Both the position numbers and the translations under genes were made by a program. From Cepaea nemoralis (lineage: Eukaryota > Mollusca > Gastropoda > Stylommatophora > Helicidae), in assembly GCA_014155875.1 (NCBI GenBank), contig JACEFZ010002102.1, positions 215,001 through 279,000 of the forward strand: a stretch of DNA of 64,000 nt, given 5' to 3'. Position 1 is the first letter of the stretch; every line of letters starts with the position of its first letter. Below are positions 53,601 through 62,954 of the stretch, piece after piece. A model generated the notes under the pieces. That model was given only the letters and a program-made list of their open reading frames with translations, searched no databases and was not told the DNA's origin.

Positions 53601-53873
53601 TGTAAGCGGGACATGATTGATACAGGCATTGATAATGCACAATGGGAGCACGTCGCCGCTGAACGTGTTGCATGGAGGGCAACTATCAGAAATGGAATAA
53701 AGACAAAGGAGAAAATGATTGCAGATAAAGCACACACAGAGCATGAGAGACGTAAGATGGTGCAAAATGGTGGAAATGACCATGTTTTCACATGCACCTA
53801 CTGTGGGCAAACATTTGCAGCAAGAATTGGCCTTACCAGCCACACTCGCCGGATCGTAGTTATTGCCATATGA
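50649..53873 (+). CDS. LINE protein: APE endonuclease and reverse transcriptase, C-terminal zinc finger
   Basis: One uninterrupted frame of more than 1040 codons. Motifs: endonuclease LATWNVRTM at about 50715, then LQETRLAEEG, MLGDFNARVG, DCDTDHSLVV. RT IITLYKNKGDRSDCNNYRG, FIDLTKAFD (about 52573), GVKQGCVLAPTLFGIYF, catalytic LLFADDA (about 52930) and YLGSEV. Thumb LYGSETWTTY, RCLRRILGIKW, RWIGHVRRMDDGRIPK. The end has CTYCGQTFAARIGLTSH, a C2H2-like finger whose last His is not visible. The first ATG (50739) lies after the conserved TWNVRT. The real start is therefore upstream in frame and non-ATG, or lost through a small frameshift; the frame opens at 50649. It is an RTE/CR1-grade EN-RT LINE; the clade is not fixed. 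Host genes named craniofacial development protein 2-like are often such sequences. Confidence 0.92.
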   Translation: MAGCKTNAPGTNKKNNKNLKLRLATWNVRTMCPGFSTDLTNIDDVRKTAVIDAELNRLNIDIAGLQETRLAEEGSLRENNYTFFWKGIGQAEKRQHGVGFAVKNSLLGMIDIPAGGNERLLSLRLATSCGFATILTAYAPTLTSSDDVKDTFYEQLDSAIKAVPKSDYLYMLGDFNARVGKDSSSWPVCLGKYNIGRMNDNGQRLLEHCTRNDLCITNSFFKTKEMHKVTWKHPRSGHWHQLDFIITRRQHLNHTSLTRSYHSADCDTDHSLVVARVRLRPKRIYTAKHKSSPRINIINTHDPGKCFEFQQQLEDAFNDTSENCIVNDKWSKLKETIYKTAVGVYGTVDHKRQDWFAANSQILQPLIDKKKIALLRNKERPTRNTLSELKQARKDVQKAARQCANDYWIKLCESIQIASDKGNIRSMYEGIKKACGPMIKRSAPLKTLTGEIITDKKQQMDRWVEHYLELYSSETKLADDALNAIEALPTLDHLDTLPTITEVKCAINELASGKAPGKDGIPIEVIRSGQDTLALQIHQLIELCWREGQVPQDFKDSNIITLYKNKGDRSDCNNYRGISLLCIVGKVFARIVLRRLQVLGDQVYPESQCGFCQNRSTIDMIFSLRQMQEKCREQNQPLFIAFIDLTKAFDLVSREGLFKALKKIGCPPTLLSIVESFHTGMKGIIKFDGSTSEEFEIKSGVKQGCVLAPTLFGIYFSLLLKYAFRDQDDGIYIHSRSDGGLYNAQRLKAKTKISRVLIRELLFADDAAITTHSEIELQHLLSAFSNACSEFGLTINKKKTQIMSQGAHGVPSIFIDDAELEIVDHFTYLGSEVNSKLSLDQEINIRIGKAATTMNMLAKRVWENRKLTANTKVLVYQACVLSTLLYGSETWTTYSRQEKRLNSFHMRCLRRILGIKWQDKITNTEVLERSGCVTVYSMLSLRRLRWIGHVRRMDDGRIPKDIFFGELQTGRRSQGRPLLRYKDVCKRDMIDTGIDNAQWEHVAAERVAWRATIRNGIKTKEKMIADKAHTEHERRKMVQNGGNDHVFTCTYCGQTFAARIGLTSHTRRIVVIAI

Positions 53874-53983
53874 CAGTTATTAAGCCTTTTTGAAGCAAAA
53901 TGTACCAAACTATCGTCTGTCAAGACGGAAAGGTGCCAATGTACAAGGTAAAGTAAAAATAATGTTTGGCAGATACCGCCAAT

Positions 53984-54236
53984 GAGCCGGCTTCGTGGCG
54001 ACGGTGTTACCGGCGCAGTTCGTAATTCCGCATACCGCGTTCAAAACACAACTGCGAGGGATTTGGCAGCAGACCGCCATGCGTTGGTTTTTTATGATAT
54101 GATATGGGTACCGGTCGTTCAGAAAGCAATGGCAAAATGCTGAACGTAAACTTGCCCAGGAATGACGAACAGCCAAACAATGCTGGGGTGACTGCTACGT
54201 CCTGTAAAGGATATGCAACTAACTAACTAACTATCT
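53984..54236 (+). mobile_element. SINE-1 copy, best preserved
   Basis: Head GAGCCGGCTTCGTGGCGACG and ATACCGCGTTCAAAACACA. Body CAGACCGCCATGCGTTGG, GGTCGTTCAGAAAGCAATGG and GAACGTAAACTTGCCCAGGA. End GTCCTGTAAAGGATATGCAA, then a (CTAA)n tail. It lies about 100 bp after the stop of the LINE at 50.6 kb. Confidence 0.88.
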
Positions 54237-54469
54237 GCCAATGATATGTAAAGTGTTGGAACATAGCTCCGGTGGCCAGTTCACATTTGTGCCGCATTCC
54301 CTTCCCATAAAATTTTTACAACATCTGAGAATTACCAGTTGGTTATGTTATGGTACCTATCTAATGGCAGTGGAAATGCAACTTCTGTGGGAAAATACAA
54401 AGAATAACATGGACAGACGAAAAACCAAATAAGAATTCTATAAGAAACACATGAAAACCGTACAATGAT

Positions 54470-54720
54470 TAGAGGAATTAGACGTCTGTTGAGATTATTT
54501 GGGCACGTTGTCAAAGGAAATACACTAGAGATTTAGTAATAACTGATAAAATTGACGGGAAAAGAGCAAGAGGAATGCAAAGACATAAATACGTGGAAGG
54601 CTTAGCCACATGCATAAACGGGATAAAAACCCAAACCTGATCCAGGGATTTGGTGATTGTGTGAGATACAAACCATGACAGCCCTATGTCATCTGCATGA
54701 CACATGATGATGATGACACA
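54470..54720 (+). pseudogene. RTE-A LINE 3' end
   Basis: The plus strand reads RLFGHVVKGNTLE, then after stops DKIDGKRARGMQRHKY and GLATCINGI. The 3' UTR follows, ending CATGACACATGATGATGATG. It is collinear with 13945-14060 (minus) and 36690. Confidence 0.78.
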
Positions 54721-54954
54721 AGAAAGTCCAAAGTCCTTGTTCTCCAAATTAAGCCTAGTGTTTAAAGATCCCTTTACTGATGTGTGGCAATGAGAGGGGA
54801 TGATACATACAGTTCTCCGAGCACTCATCTTTAGTTTAAACAGTTCACTAAATTCTTACTGGTTTAGATAATGACATAATTTAATCGCTGTATTTATTCC
54901 CTTAAGTATTTAATAAGATCACCGAAGAAGATGAGAAAAAGGTATAGTTTAAGG

Positions 54955-55275
54955 AAGAACCTTCTTTGAGAGTTCTTTTGCGCAAAGTCTGCAACGTCTG
55001 CCTGCATATATTACGCTATTTTATTCCCTTTATGATTTTCACCGGTATATTGAAGGGCCTGACTACTTCGTCCGTTTTTCTGTCCTTCCAAAAAATTCTT
55101 TGCATTTACTTGAGAAACCAAATTTTTGTTGCTATTGTATGTTTCTCAGTTTTCCAGCTTATCATCCATGTTTCACGTATATACACCAGTATAGACACTA
55201 CGTTGCACCTTATAAAACATTTTCTATCTGCAATTGACAGTTTTATATTGGTTAGTTAAGATTATTGCAAAAGGT
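54955..55275 (-). pseudogene. RTE-A LINE fragment
   Basis: Minus-strand match to 12820-13030 and 14380-14600 (AAAATTCTTTGCATTTAC, GAGAAACCAAATTT, TATCCATGTTTCACGTAT). Decayed; it faces the plus-strand fragment at 54470 in inverted orientation. Confidence 0.6.
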
Positions 55276-55608
55276 AACTTTCTTCCATGACAATTCCTCT
55301 GAGCTATCGTGTCTGTGTTGCAAGGATCTTCATCTCAAAGTACAAAATGCCGTGGTCTTTCACTGCGACCCCCTGCTTCGTTGGCTGGGCCACTCTTTAG
55401 TTTGTTTTTGTAGGGGTTCACAATGCTTAGGAGTTCAGATAAGGCTGACAGAGATGCAACCCCGGCAAGTTAAGGCGATCCTCATTTCTTAGTTCTGTGA
55501 CCAAGCTTTCGTTTAACTGTGTTACGAACTATGTTCTAAGACTTCACAATTAGCCCTCTCTTGACCCACATTTCAATAAATAAATAAAAACAGAAATAAA
55601 TAAATAAG

Positions 55609-55639
<31 letters not shown>

Positions 55640-56060
55640 AGCTGTTGCTGCCCATTTCGATCATACCTGATTGATTTCACTACCAAACAGAAGCATCATG
55701 TTTTCAAAAGGTGGTCACGATTCGACGGTAAGTACAGTTTCAGGTCACATTGCGTCCTCATTGCAGGTTGGACATTGGACAGTGCTCATATCCTACTCAG
55801 ATTTATTACCATTGCCCTTTGGGCATAATAAAGAATAGATAAGAACTAAAGAAAACATGTAACCCATGAGTGGAGTGTTGGCTGATACAGAACAGAGCAT
55901 ATTCCACTCCCCAGTGGGTAATGCACATTTACATTAAGTGATTCGAAACTACACTCAGCTAGAATGTACCGCAAGACACTCGGACGCACTAAACTGATCT
56001 CCACGATAAGGTGCTGCAATGGACACATTTGTACAGGAAAGGCTATGGCTAGAAGCTGAC
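55276..56060. other. Unrecognised, with an (AAAT)n tract
   Basis: 55577-55640 is an AAAT microsatellite. The remainder shows no recognised element. Confidence 0.5.
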
Positions 56061-56089
56061 TAACAAGATCATAACATCAAATTCCTGGG

Positions 56090-56440
56090 CTATCACTGCG
56101 TCTTCGATGTGAGAGGTGGTTTGCATGCACATCAATATCTATGTTTGTAGGCGGCACGTCGAGTTCCAGACCCTGCATGGACAGCGATGATTTGGTTCTA
56201 ATAGGGGTTTTAACAGGCAAGAGGATTGACTTCATTGCACCGGGTTTATCCCAAATGTCTCTGTCTCTTTCCGCAAGGCTTGCCGAAAGCGTTTCACTAA
56301 ACACAAACTCCGTAGCTCCAGCGACGACCCCCATGAGTTCCGAGAAAATTGCACTCGTGAACCCAACGATATAGCGCAGAATCGAACCTATAACCTTCGT
56401 ATGGCGAAGAAGGCATCGTAATCACTTTATCACTGAGATT
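56090..56440 (-). mobile_element. SINE-3-related copy
   Basis: Minus-strand head ATCTCAGTGATAAAGTGATT and ATAGGTTCGATTCTGCG (B box), followed by GGAGCTACGGAGTTTGTGTT, a variant of the SINE-3 central word seen at 39250. The 3' part is not clearly shared with the other SINE-3 copy. Confidence 0.65.
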
Positions 56441-56660
56441 CCATAGATGATTTTGGTAAAATGAGCAAGGCATGATCTGGACAGAGGTAGCGTGGTTGTG
56501 GGTAGAACAGTCCGGAGTATATAAAAGAAAAGGGGTTTGTCGATGTATGTTGAGAGAGACATACAGTCAAATAATAGCGGCAGTAAAAATGGATACTACG
56601 GCACTAGTGTTTGTATCTGCAGACAAAATGTATGCGAAAGTTAGAGGCTTCTTCAACTTC

Positions 56661-56740
<80 letters not shown>
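56661..56740. repeat. (AAT)n microsatellite
   Basis: About 26 AAT triplets. Confidence 0.96.
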
Positions 56741-57159
56741 GCAGGACAGACACGGAAAAGATAACTTTCGTCACGGAAATTGCTCGATGTGCGTAACTGC
56801 TTCAAAGAGCTGCAAACAACTCGGAATTTTCTGTCCTAGGCGCTAGAAAAAAATGGTACGCACAATTAACTAATTCAATTTCCTTGGAAATCGCCGGTAA
56901 TTTCCGGAGCTTCCTGATTTCCCATGGCTCAATGTCTCGCTAGACTGTATGAAACCTAAACGAGATCCGTGGCTGTTAGGTTGCGCCCGTCTTGACTGTA
57001 AAATGCTGTAGAATAACAGATCGCTCAATATTAGGTATTAATTGTGTACATCAAATGGAACACTCAAATTGACTTTACAGCATAGAAATTAACAAATTGA
57101 ATTGACTGAGCCATAAATTTGTAATGGTAGTCATATATCAGCCGAAGTATAATTAATTT
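56741..57159. other. Unrecognised sequence
   Basis: Nothing recognised. Confidence 0.4.
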
Positions 57160-57275
57160 ATTCCTTTCATATGAGATATAATTCTGCAATGTGCACCTGA
57201 CGAGATGCAACAAAATATGCCAGGCAATACATCGTGCAATCTATTTTTGTGACTTATGTGTTTAAATGTGTATTA
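57160..57275 (+). mobile_element. Penelope-type terminal fragment
   Basis: Matches 60800-60900, with the hammerhead-like segment at 57192-57238. The rest of the element is absent. Confidence 0.75.
57192..57238 (+). ncRNA. Hammerhead ribozyme motif, catalytic G lost
   Basis: Stem I strands TGCAC and GTGCA pair perfectly (Watson-Crick at all five positions). CTGACGAG is intact. The second conserved box is CAAAA instead of CGAAA, replacing the catalytic G12, so this copy should not self-cleave. Confidence 0.75.
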
Positions 57276-58600
57276 CACAGAAGTTTTAATTGTTGGAAAA
57301 TGCTTGAAGCCATTAAAATAGCACGAGAAAGAACTCCATAGATATTCACCAGCACTCATAAAAATGTAGAAGAAAGAAATAGAGATTAGAGGTCGCCCTA
57401 GACAATATACAAATTGAAAGCCACAGGGACAACACTGGGATTCAAACCCGCGGCTTCGGAATGGCTTTAGTATCTCTTTGAAGGAACAGGTGTACGTCGA
57501 AGTACGGCCAAGTAGACGCCCTTTTAAGGGAGTCATTATCAGCCAGGTATATCATTCTACCCGAACCCCAACTAAGGAATATGGACAGGATGCTTATTAA
57601 GGCATTGAAATACCACCTTCGTAATATCCTAGACAAAATCACAACAGAAATGATCAATTCCTTAAAAGAAATAGACTAGGCCTAGTTACCCAGCTGCTGA
57701 ATACAACATATGATACTGGAGATAAACCTCCTGAATTATGTACATCAATATTTATAGCAATCACATTTGATCTGGCTAACTTTGTAGTACACTTTTTATT
57801 TATCCATTTGGAGGCTTCAGGTTCGAGTCCCGATGTGGTCACTATAGCTTCTATTTGTTGTATTGTCAAACGTGTCCACTAATCTCTATCTCTTTCCACA
57901 TCTTCTATCAGTGCCGATTAATATATGTGACTTGTTTCTCATACTTCCACAAATGTGGATAAGAAACGTTAAAGTTGGAAAATTGTGTGAAAATCTTAAG
58001 TGACAAAACAATATGAGGTCTGAGAAGCTTTCAACTTGTTAAGTCCTTCAAGTGTACTTTAACACTGTGTGTCTTTTAAATTCAAAAGCCTTTCTTCTGC
58101 TAAACGCGGAAGTAAATGTATATGCAGGATATTTACATTAGGGATAACAACATTTCATTGTATGTCGTGACGGAATTCTTTTCTCAACTTCAATAGATTT
58201 TAATATTTGTTTTCACAACATAAATATTACATAGATTAATAATATTTTTATATACCCCAGTGAATTGTCTGTCAAGACAATGGTTCGAGTTCAAACTCCA
58301 GCAGAGCCTAATTTAAAACAAAAAATTACGGCTCTGGATCGATATAAAATACAATGTTACAATATATTTCAGAAAATAAAAAAACAGTAGAACTCTAATC
58401 TGATTGGTCTAATTGATAAGTATGCTTGGAATGAAAATAAGAAACAAGTAAAGTAAAACATCATATTTTAGTATATGCTTATTATTGTTAGGTTTTTACT
58501 AAATCCGTCATTTCCAAGACGTCTTGAGTAATCTTACGACATCTGGAGAAATGTTTGAATCTAATGACAGTGTCGTGTTTCTTCTAGGCCATATTTCATA
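57276..58600. other. Unrecognised; possible SINE heads
   Basis: B-box-like words GGGTTTGAATCCCAG (minus, about 57433-57452) and CAGGTTCGAGTCCC (plus, about 57810) suggest tRNA-like heads. Neither has a convincing A box or body. Confidence 0.4.
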
Positions 58601-58609
58601 TATCACCAT

Positions 58610-58623
58610 CTATCTATCTATCC

Positions 58624-58717
<94 letters not shown>

Positions 58718-58718
58718 G

Positions 58719-58782
<64 letters not shown>

Positions 58783-58883
58783 CGTCCGTCCGTCCGTCCG
58801 TCCGTCCGTCCGTCCGTCCGTCCGTCCGTCCGCCCGCCCGCCCGCCCGCCTGCCCGCCCGTCCGTCCGTCCGTCCGTCCGTCC

Positions 58884-58945
<62 letters not shown>
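58610..58945. repeat. Graded tetranucleotide array TCTA-TCTG-TCCG-CCCG-TCCG-TCTG
   Basis: Successive homogeneous blocks: TCTA (about 140 bp), TCTG, TCCG, CCCG in the middle, then TCCG and TCTG again. Neighbouring blocks differ by one base of the unit. Confidence 0.97.
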
Positions 58946-58947
<2 letters not shown>

Positions 58948-59279
58948 TATACTTCTCATCCATCTGCCTCTCTGGCTATCGATGCATTTCATCTACATAA
59001 CCATCTAAGTGGCTCTTCCTATCTACTTTCGAACACCACTCACTCCTTCTGTATACTTCCCTATCCAACCCTCAATCCCCCACCCGTACGCCCATCATCA
59101 CGATCATGTTTATGTTAGCCATGTCAAGGCAACCATTATTACTTACTCTAGTATTTAAACATATTGGCAATATTTGTTTCAGGATCTCTGGGACAATATC
59201 TTCGCTTCATCCAAGCTTTCTCTGTCTATTTTTGTGTCTGTAGTTAATGTGTCTGTCTTTCTGGCTGTCTGTCATCCTT
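58946..59279. other. Unrecognised sequence
   Basis: Nothing recognised. Confidence 0.4.
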
Positions 59280-59339
59280 TTTTTTCAAAACAATGTTTTC
59301 CCGTAGTGAATTTGAATAACGAAGACACAAACAATAGAT

Positions 59340-59386
59340 TGCACGATTTATTGCCTGGCATATTTCGCTGCATCTCGTCAGGTACA
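59340..59386 (-). ncRNA. Hammerhead ribozyme motif (Penelope 3' region)
   Basis: On the minus strand: stem I TGTAC...GTGCA (five pairs, one G-U), CTGACGAG, a very short helix II region (ATGCAG), CGAAA, then TATGCCAGGCAATAAATC with the AUC cleavage triplet just before GTGCA. All invariant core bases are present. Minimal type I hammerheads are known in Penelope-like elements; the short helices II and III make efficient cis-cleavage uncertain. Confidence 0.85.
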
Positions 59387-59476
59387 TACTGCAGAAATCA
59401 CACAACTTACGTGAAATTAACTAGATAAATCCTTCAAGTTGAAATATACACAATATCGCACAGTAATGTCGATTGT

Positions 59477-60368
59477 CTACCACTGTAATTTTAAGCTGAC
59501 TAACATGTCTTTCTGTTTACACAATTCTGGCTTGCGTTGATAGATCATAATTGCTTCTGCAAATTTTAACAAGCGAGTATTTTGTGTTCTAAACAACACG
59601 CGAAATGCAGTGTCTCTGGACACAACATGGCGACTGGCGACAATGTGCCTGCCGATTGAAGACGCCGGGAGCTTCCGGTGTGTCGGCTCCTCGTGGCTAT
59701 CATCTCCTGTGTGTTGTATCTTGTTGACCCATTGAGGTATGTGTTCTGACACCCGTTTGTTAAGCTGTCTCTCCGTTCGACCAATGTAAACGGCCTGGCA
59801 TCTACATGTGAATTGGTAAATACAATTGTTTGTGGCGTACAGAGGAACAGGCTCTTTGACTGTTGGTGTAGGAATGGGTACGGTTTTACATCTAATGACT
59901 GGAGTTGCCGCACAGAATGTTCGACCTACTGCTGTAGTAAGCCGGTCTTGTAGACGTTGCATTACGTCATCCCCTCGAAAGGTTAGCTGGATGAATACCT
60001 TGAGTTTAGGGACTGTAGTTACGTCTGCTTTGGGTTTGGGCTGTTGGCAATGGCGCTTTATAAATCCTGTGGAGTACCCATTCAGGTTTAAGACATTCTT
60101 CAGAGTTTCAAATTCCTCTGTCAGTGTGTCCTGGGTGCATATCTTTCTAGCACGGTCAAACAAGGTCCGTACTAAGCCCCGTTTGTACTGGACAGGTGTG
60201 AAGCTCTGAAAATTTAGGTATTGGCCAGTCCATGTTTCTTTGCGATACACCGATCTTTGAATTGTGCCGTCTGCTCTACGTCTCATTAGAATATCTAGGA
60301 ACGGTAACGCTTCGTTGTGTTCGTGTTCCATAGATAGAGAGATGTTTTTACCAATACCTAAATTTTGT
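59477..60368 (-). CDS. Penelope-like reverse transcriptase C-terminus with GIY-YIG endonuclease
   Basis: Partial protein of about 297 residues, open to its stop. It starts inside the RT (LPFLDILMRRRADGTIQRS, VYRKETWTGQYL), continues through the thumb/linker (YKRGLVRTLFDRARKIC) and ends in a GIY-YIG nuclease (CIYQFTCRCQAVYIGRTERQ, LNKRVSEHIP, SSIGRHIVASRHVV). The open frame runs on to 60394, but the first nine or so codons read through the antisense of the inverted partner copy. The catalytic RT palm is missing, so it cannot mobilise itself. The endonuclease part looks intact. Confidence 0.92.
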
Positions 60369-60730
60369 ACGCCACAAACAATTGTATTTACCAATTCACA
60401 TGTAGATGCTAGGCCGTTTACATTGGTCGAACGGAGAGACAGCTTAACAAACGGGTGTCAGAACACATACCTCAATGGGTCAACAAGATACAACACACAG
60501 GAGATGATAGCCACGAGGAGCCGACACACCGGAAGCTCCCGGCGTCTTCAATCGGCAGGCACATTGTCGCCAGTCGCCATGTTGTGTCCAGAGACACTGC
60601 ATTTCGCGTGTTGTTTAGAACACAAAATACTCGTTTGTTAAAATTTGCAGAAGCAATTATGATCTATCAACGCAAGCCAGAATTGTGTAAACAGAAAGAC
60701 ATGTTAGTCAGCTTAAAATTACCGTGGTAG
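60369..60730 (+). pseudogene. GIY-YIG endonuclease fragment (Penelope)
   Basis: Encodes ATNNCIYQFTCRC, then a stop at 60410-60412 (CAG to TAG relative to the minus copy). AVYIGRTERQLNKRVSEHIP follows, down to the common C-terminus (MLVSLKL.W). The premature stop and the lack of any RT make it non-functional. Confidence 0.88.
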
Positions 60731-60820
60731 ACAATCGACATTACTGTGCGAAATTGTGTATATTTCAACTTGAAGGATTTATCTAGTTAATTTCACGTAA
60801 GTTGTGTGATTTCTGCAGTA

Positions 60821-60867
60821 TGTACCTGACGAGATGCAGCGAAATATGCCAGGCAATAAATCGTGCA
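60821..60867 (+). ncRNA. Hammerhead ribozyme motif (Penelope 3' region)
   Basis: Same 47-base motif as on the minus strand at 59340: stem I TGTAC/GTGCA, CTGACGAG, ATGCAG, CGAAA, and AATC just before the stem I return strand. All invariant core positions are kept. Its partner lies about 1.4 kb away in opposite orientation. Confidence 0.85.
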
Positions 60868-60905
60868 ATCTATTGTTTGTGTCTTCGTTATTCAAATCCT
60901 TTTTT

Positions 60906-61570
60906 TTTGTTTTCGTAAATTACCCATCAAATCAATTTTATTCTTTTTCCGTACTTCGCCCAATTTTAAGTCCAAAAAGTCGCTTTGCCGTATTTACATA
61001 AATTGAACTCTTTTTCAAATAACGAAAGCAGATATTCCGTAGAACTTTCTTCTCAAATATTAAAATTATTTACCTGCCGCTGAGTTGTTCGGACAACCAG
61101 TCATTGTAACTGCCAGCAACATCAAGCAGAGATCTTCAAGCTAATGATTGCTGACAGAACGCTGAAGAGGCAAAAAAGTCATTCTCTTACAATAACGACA
61201 TGAAATTTAAATTATATTGTTTACCTTTTTTGGTCCTTTTTGTTGGCTTTATATAATTGTCAACATTGAATTTATGGCTTTCATATATTCTAGTTCTTCT
61301 CCATTTTATGATGTCCTTTTTATTATTATTTCCATATTCTATCCTATTTGTCTTTTCCCCCCTCTCCATTCGCTCACTTTTGCCGCCATTATTTTCTAAC
61401 TCTCGTGTTCTTCCGGGAGATAAAGAAAAGACATCCATGACTGACATTAACTGTTAATTGAGGCTAAGCCACTGTCATGCTTCTTTTAGAGTTTTTCGCA
61501 CTGCATTTTCTTATAGTGCTAAAACTGAAAGTACAGCATTGTTTCCTTCACTATGCCAGCGCTACATGTT
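60906..61570. other. Unrecognised AT-rich sequence
   Basis: Nothing recognised. Confidence 0.4.
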
Positions 61571-61800
61571 TTAAAAGTCTTCTTCTTCTTCTCCTCCTCC
61601 TCCCTCTCCTCTTCCTCCTCCTCCTCTCCTCCTCCTCTTCCTCCTCCTCCTTCTCTTCTCCTCCTCCTCCTCCTCCTCCGCCTTCTTTATATCGTTTTAT
61701 TCTTCTTCTTCTCCGTTTTCTGCTCCTTCTCCTCGTCCTCACCTTCCTATTCCCCTGTCTTCTTCTCCTCCTTCTCCTCCATTTTCCTTTTCTTCTTCTT
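61571..61800. repeat. (CTT)n/(CCT)n degenerate pyrimidine tract
   Basis: C/T-rich tract with CTC, TTC and CTT triplets and several interruptions. Confidence 0.9.
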
Positions 61801-62270
61801 CTTGTTCAGCTGCCTTGCCAGGAGCAAATATCGGCGATCACGACTCTACATGTCAGTTTACCATTTGATATTGTGATCAAGCTGATTTTGCGTATATTAT
61901 TATTTTTTGTCCAACTGTTCATGCTTTCCACGTACATTTTTCGTACATTCGTGACGAGAGACCATATTTTTGTATTGACATTTTCAAATATTCTCGACGA
62001 AATTCCAATACTGTGCTGACTCTTGACCTACTTACACCTAATCTTTTGCATATGTGAAATACCCATACCGGTTTTGCCTGCCTCGCTGGATTTCGGCTTA
62101 GAGTCACTTAGAGAGGGGACGAAGAGTTCTGCAATTGTCCTATGGATATTGCACTTTATTAACCGATCGCGAGAACAGTATCTACACCATGCTCTCTTAA
62201 TTAAATGCAAGACCTTGCCAGAGCCTATGCGACCTAAGCGAAAATGCATTGTACTTAAGAATTAAAGCAC
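61801..62270. other. Unrecognised sequence
   Basis: Nothing recognised. Confidence 0.4.
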
Positions 62271-62274
62271 GCAG

Positions 62275-62360
62275 TCTTCCAGAGAATTCAAAACAATGTA
62301 TTCCCTTGGTGAGTTTAAAAACAGACGTCATAAACAATATATTGCAAGATTTCTTCACAA
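62275..62360 (-). mobile_element. Penelope-type terminal remnant
   Basis: TTCAAAACAATGTATTCCCT, GAGTTTAAAAACAGACGTCA and TAAACAATATATTGCAAGAT parallel 59287-59350. The hammerhead region that should follow is gone. Confidence 0.55.
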
Positions 62361-62689
62361 ACAATATCAACAATACCAAAAGAATAACAGACAGCAGCAC
62401 GAGAGGAAATTCTGCGCGTACTTCATGAGCTCAAAGAAACAATAACTTGGAGCAGAATCTTCAGACGCATCTGGAAGATAAAACTGCAGATTTATATGTC
62501 ACAACTGGCAATACATTATTGGCCAAACAAGACATGGGCTATATCGCTTGGGACAGAGATCCATTGTGCCAGCGACCTGTTCTTAACACCAGTTCATTCC
62601 TACAAGAGTAATTTTGTTTGCGATCCTTGTTGTTGTTCAAATGCGGTCGATTATTGCTGTAATGAATAAATATGTACATATGTGTTCCA
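62361..62689. other. Unrecognised sequence
   Basis: Nothing recognised. Confidence 0.4.
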
Positions 62690-62781
62690 TTGGACCGTGC
62701 CTTAGTCTAGTGGTAGCAAGTGTGCTGGCAGCCGTGGAAGTTAATCACATCACGAAAAGACCACAGGCTTCTGATTGACAA
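62690..62781 (+). mobile_element. Possible tRNA-like SINE fragment
   Basis: CCGTGCCTTAGTCTAGTGGT and AGCAAGTGTGCTGGCAGC form an A-box-like head, with AATCACATCACGAAAAGACC resembling the SINE-2 body. The B box is not clear and a run of C and (CA)n follows. Confidence 0.4.
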
Positions 62782-62823
62782 CCCCCCCCCCCCCCCACAC
62801 ACACACACACACAAAACTGACAA

Positions 62824-62867
<44 letters not shown>

Positions 62868-62942
62868 GCGCACGCGAGTGCACACACAAAGACACACACA
62901 CGCACATATACACGCACACACACACACGTACAAACACACACT
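62782..62942. repeat. (C)n(CA)n microsatellite
   Basis: C run, then CA repeats with GCGC and CACG interruptions. Confidence 0.95.
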
Positions 62943-62954
62943 CTGTTTGCAATT

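Larger units (their letters stand above)
59280..60368 (-). mobile_element. 5'-truncated Penelope-like element, minus copy
   Basis: Contains the RT C-terminus, GIY-YIG endonuclease and a 3' region with hammerhead motif. At about 60369 it meets an inverted partial copy. The outer end reads CAAAACAATGTTTTCCCGTA, also found at 17183 and in decayed form at 62285. Confidence 0.9.
60369..60905 (+). mobile_element. Penelope-like element, inverted partial copy
   Basis: Plus-strand duplicate of 59280-59840, from the CIYQFTCRC part of the GIY-YIG domain to the 3' end. It is nearly identical to the minus copy. The two form a head-to-head pair with their 3' ends outward. Confidence 0.9.

Noticed and set aside
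50649..53873. Host gene 'craniofacial development protein 2-like'
   Set aside because: The endonuclease half resembles proteins given that name in automatic annotation, but the same frame continues into a reverse transcriptase. It is a LINE.
53990..54060. Functional tRNA gene
   Set aside because: Has A- and B-box-like elements but no full cloverleaf, and it is followed by the SINE-1 body. The same holds for all tRNA-like heads in the window.
58524..59000. Frames of 158, 84 and 73 codons over the TCTA/TCTG/TCCG array
   Set aside because: Period-4 repeats give repeating peptides in all frames; not evidence of a gene.
59826..60209. Plus-strand frame of 127 codons
   Set aside because: Antisense shadow of the Penelope GIY-YIG frame.
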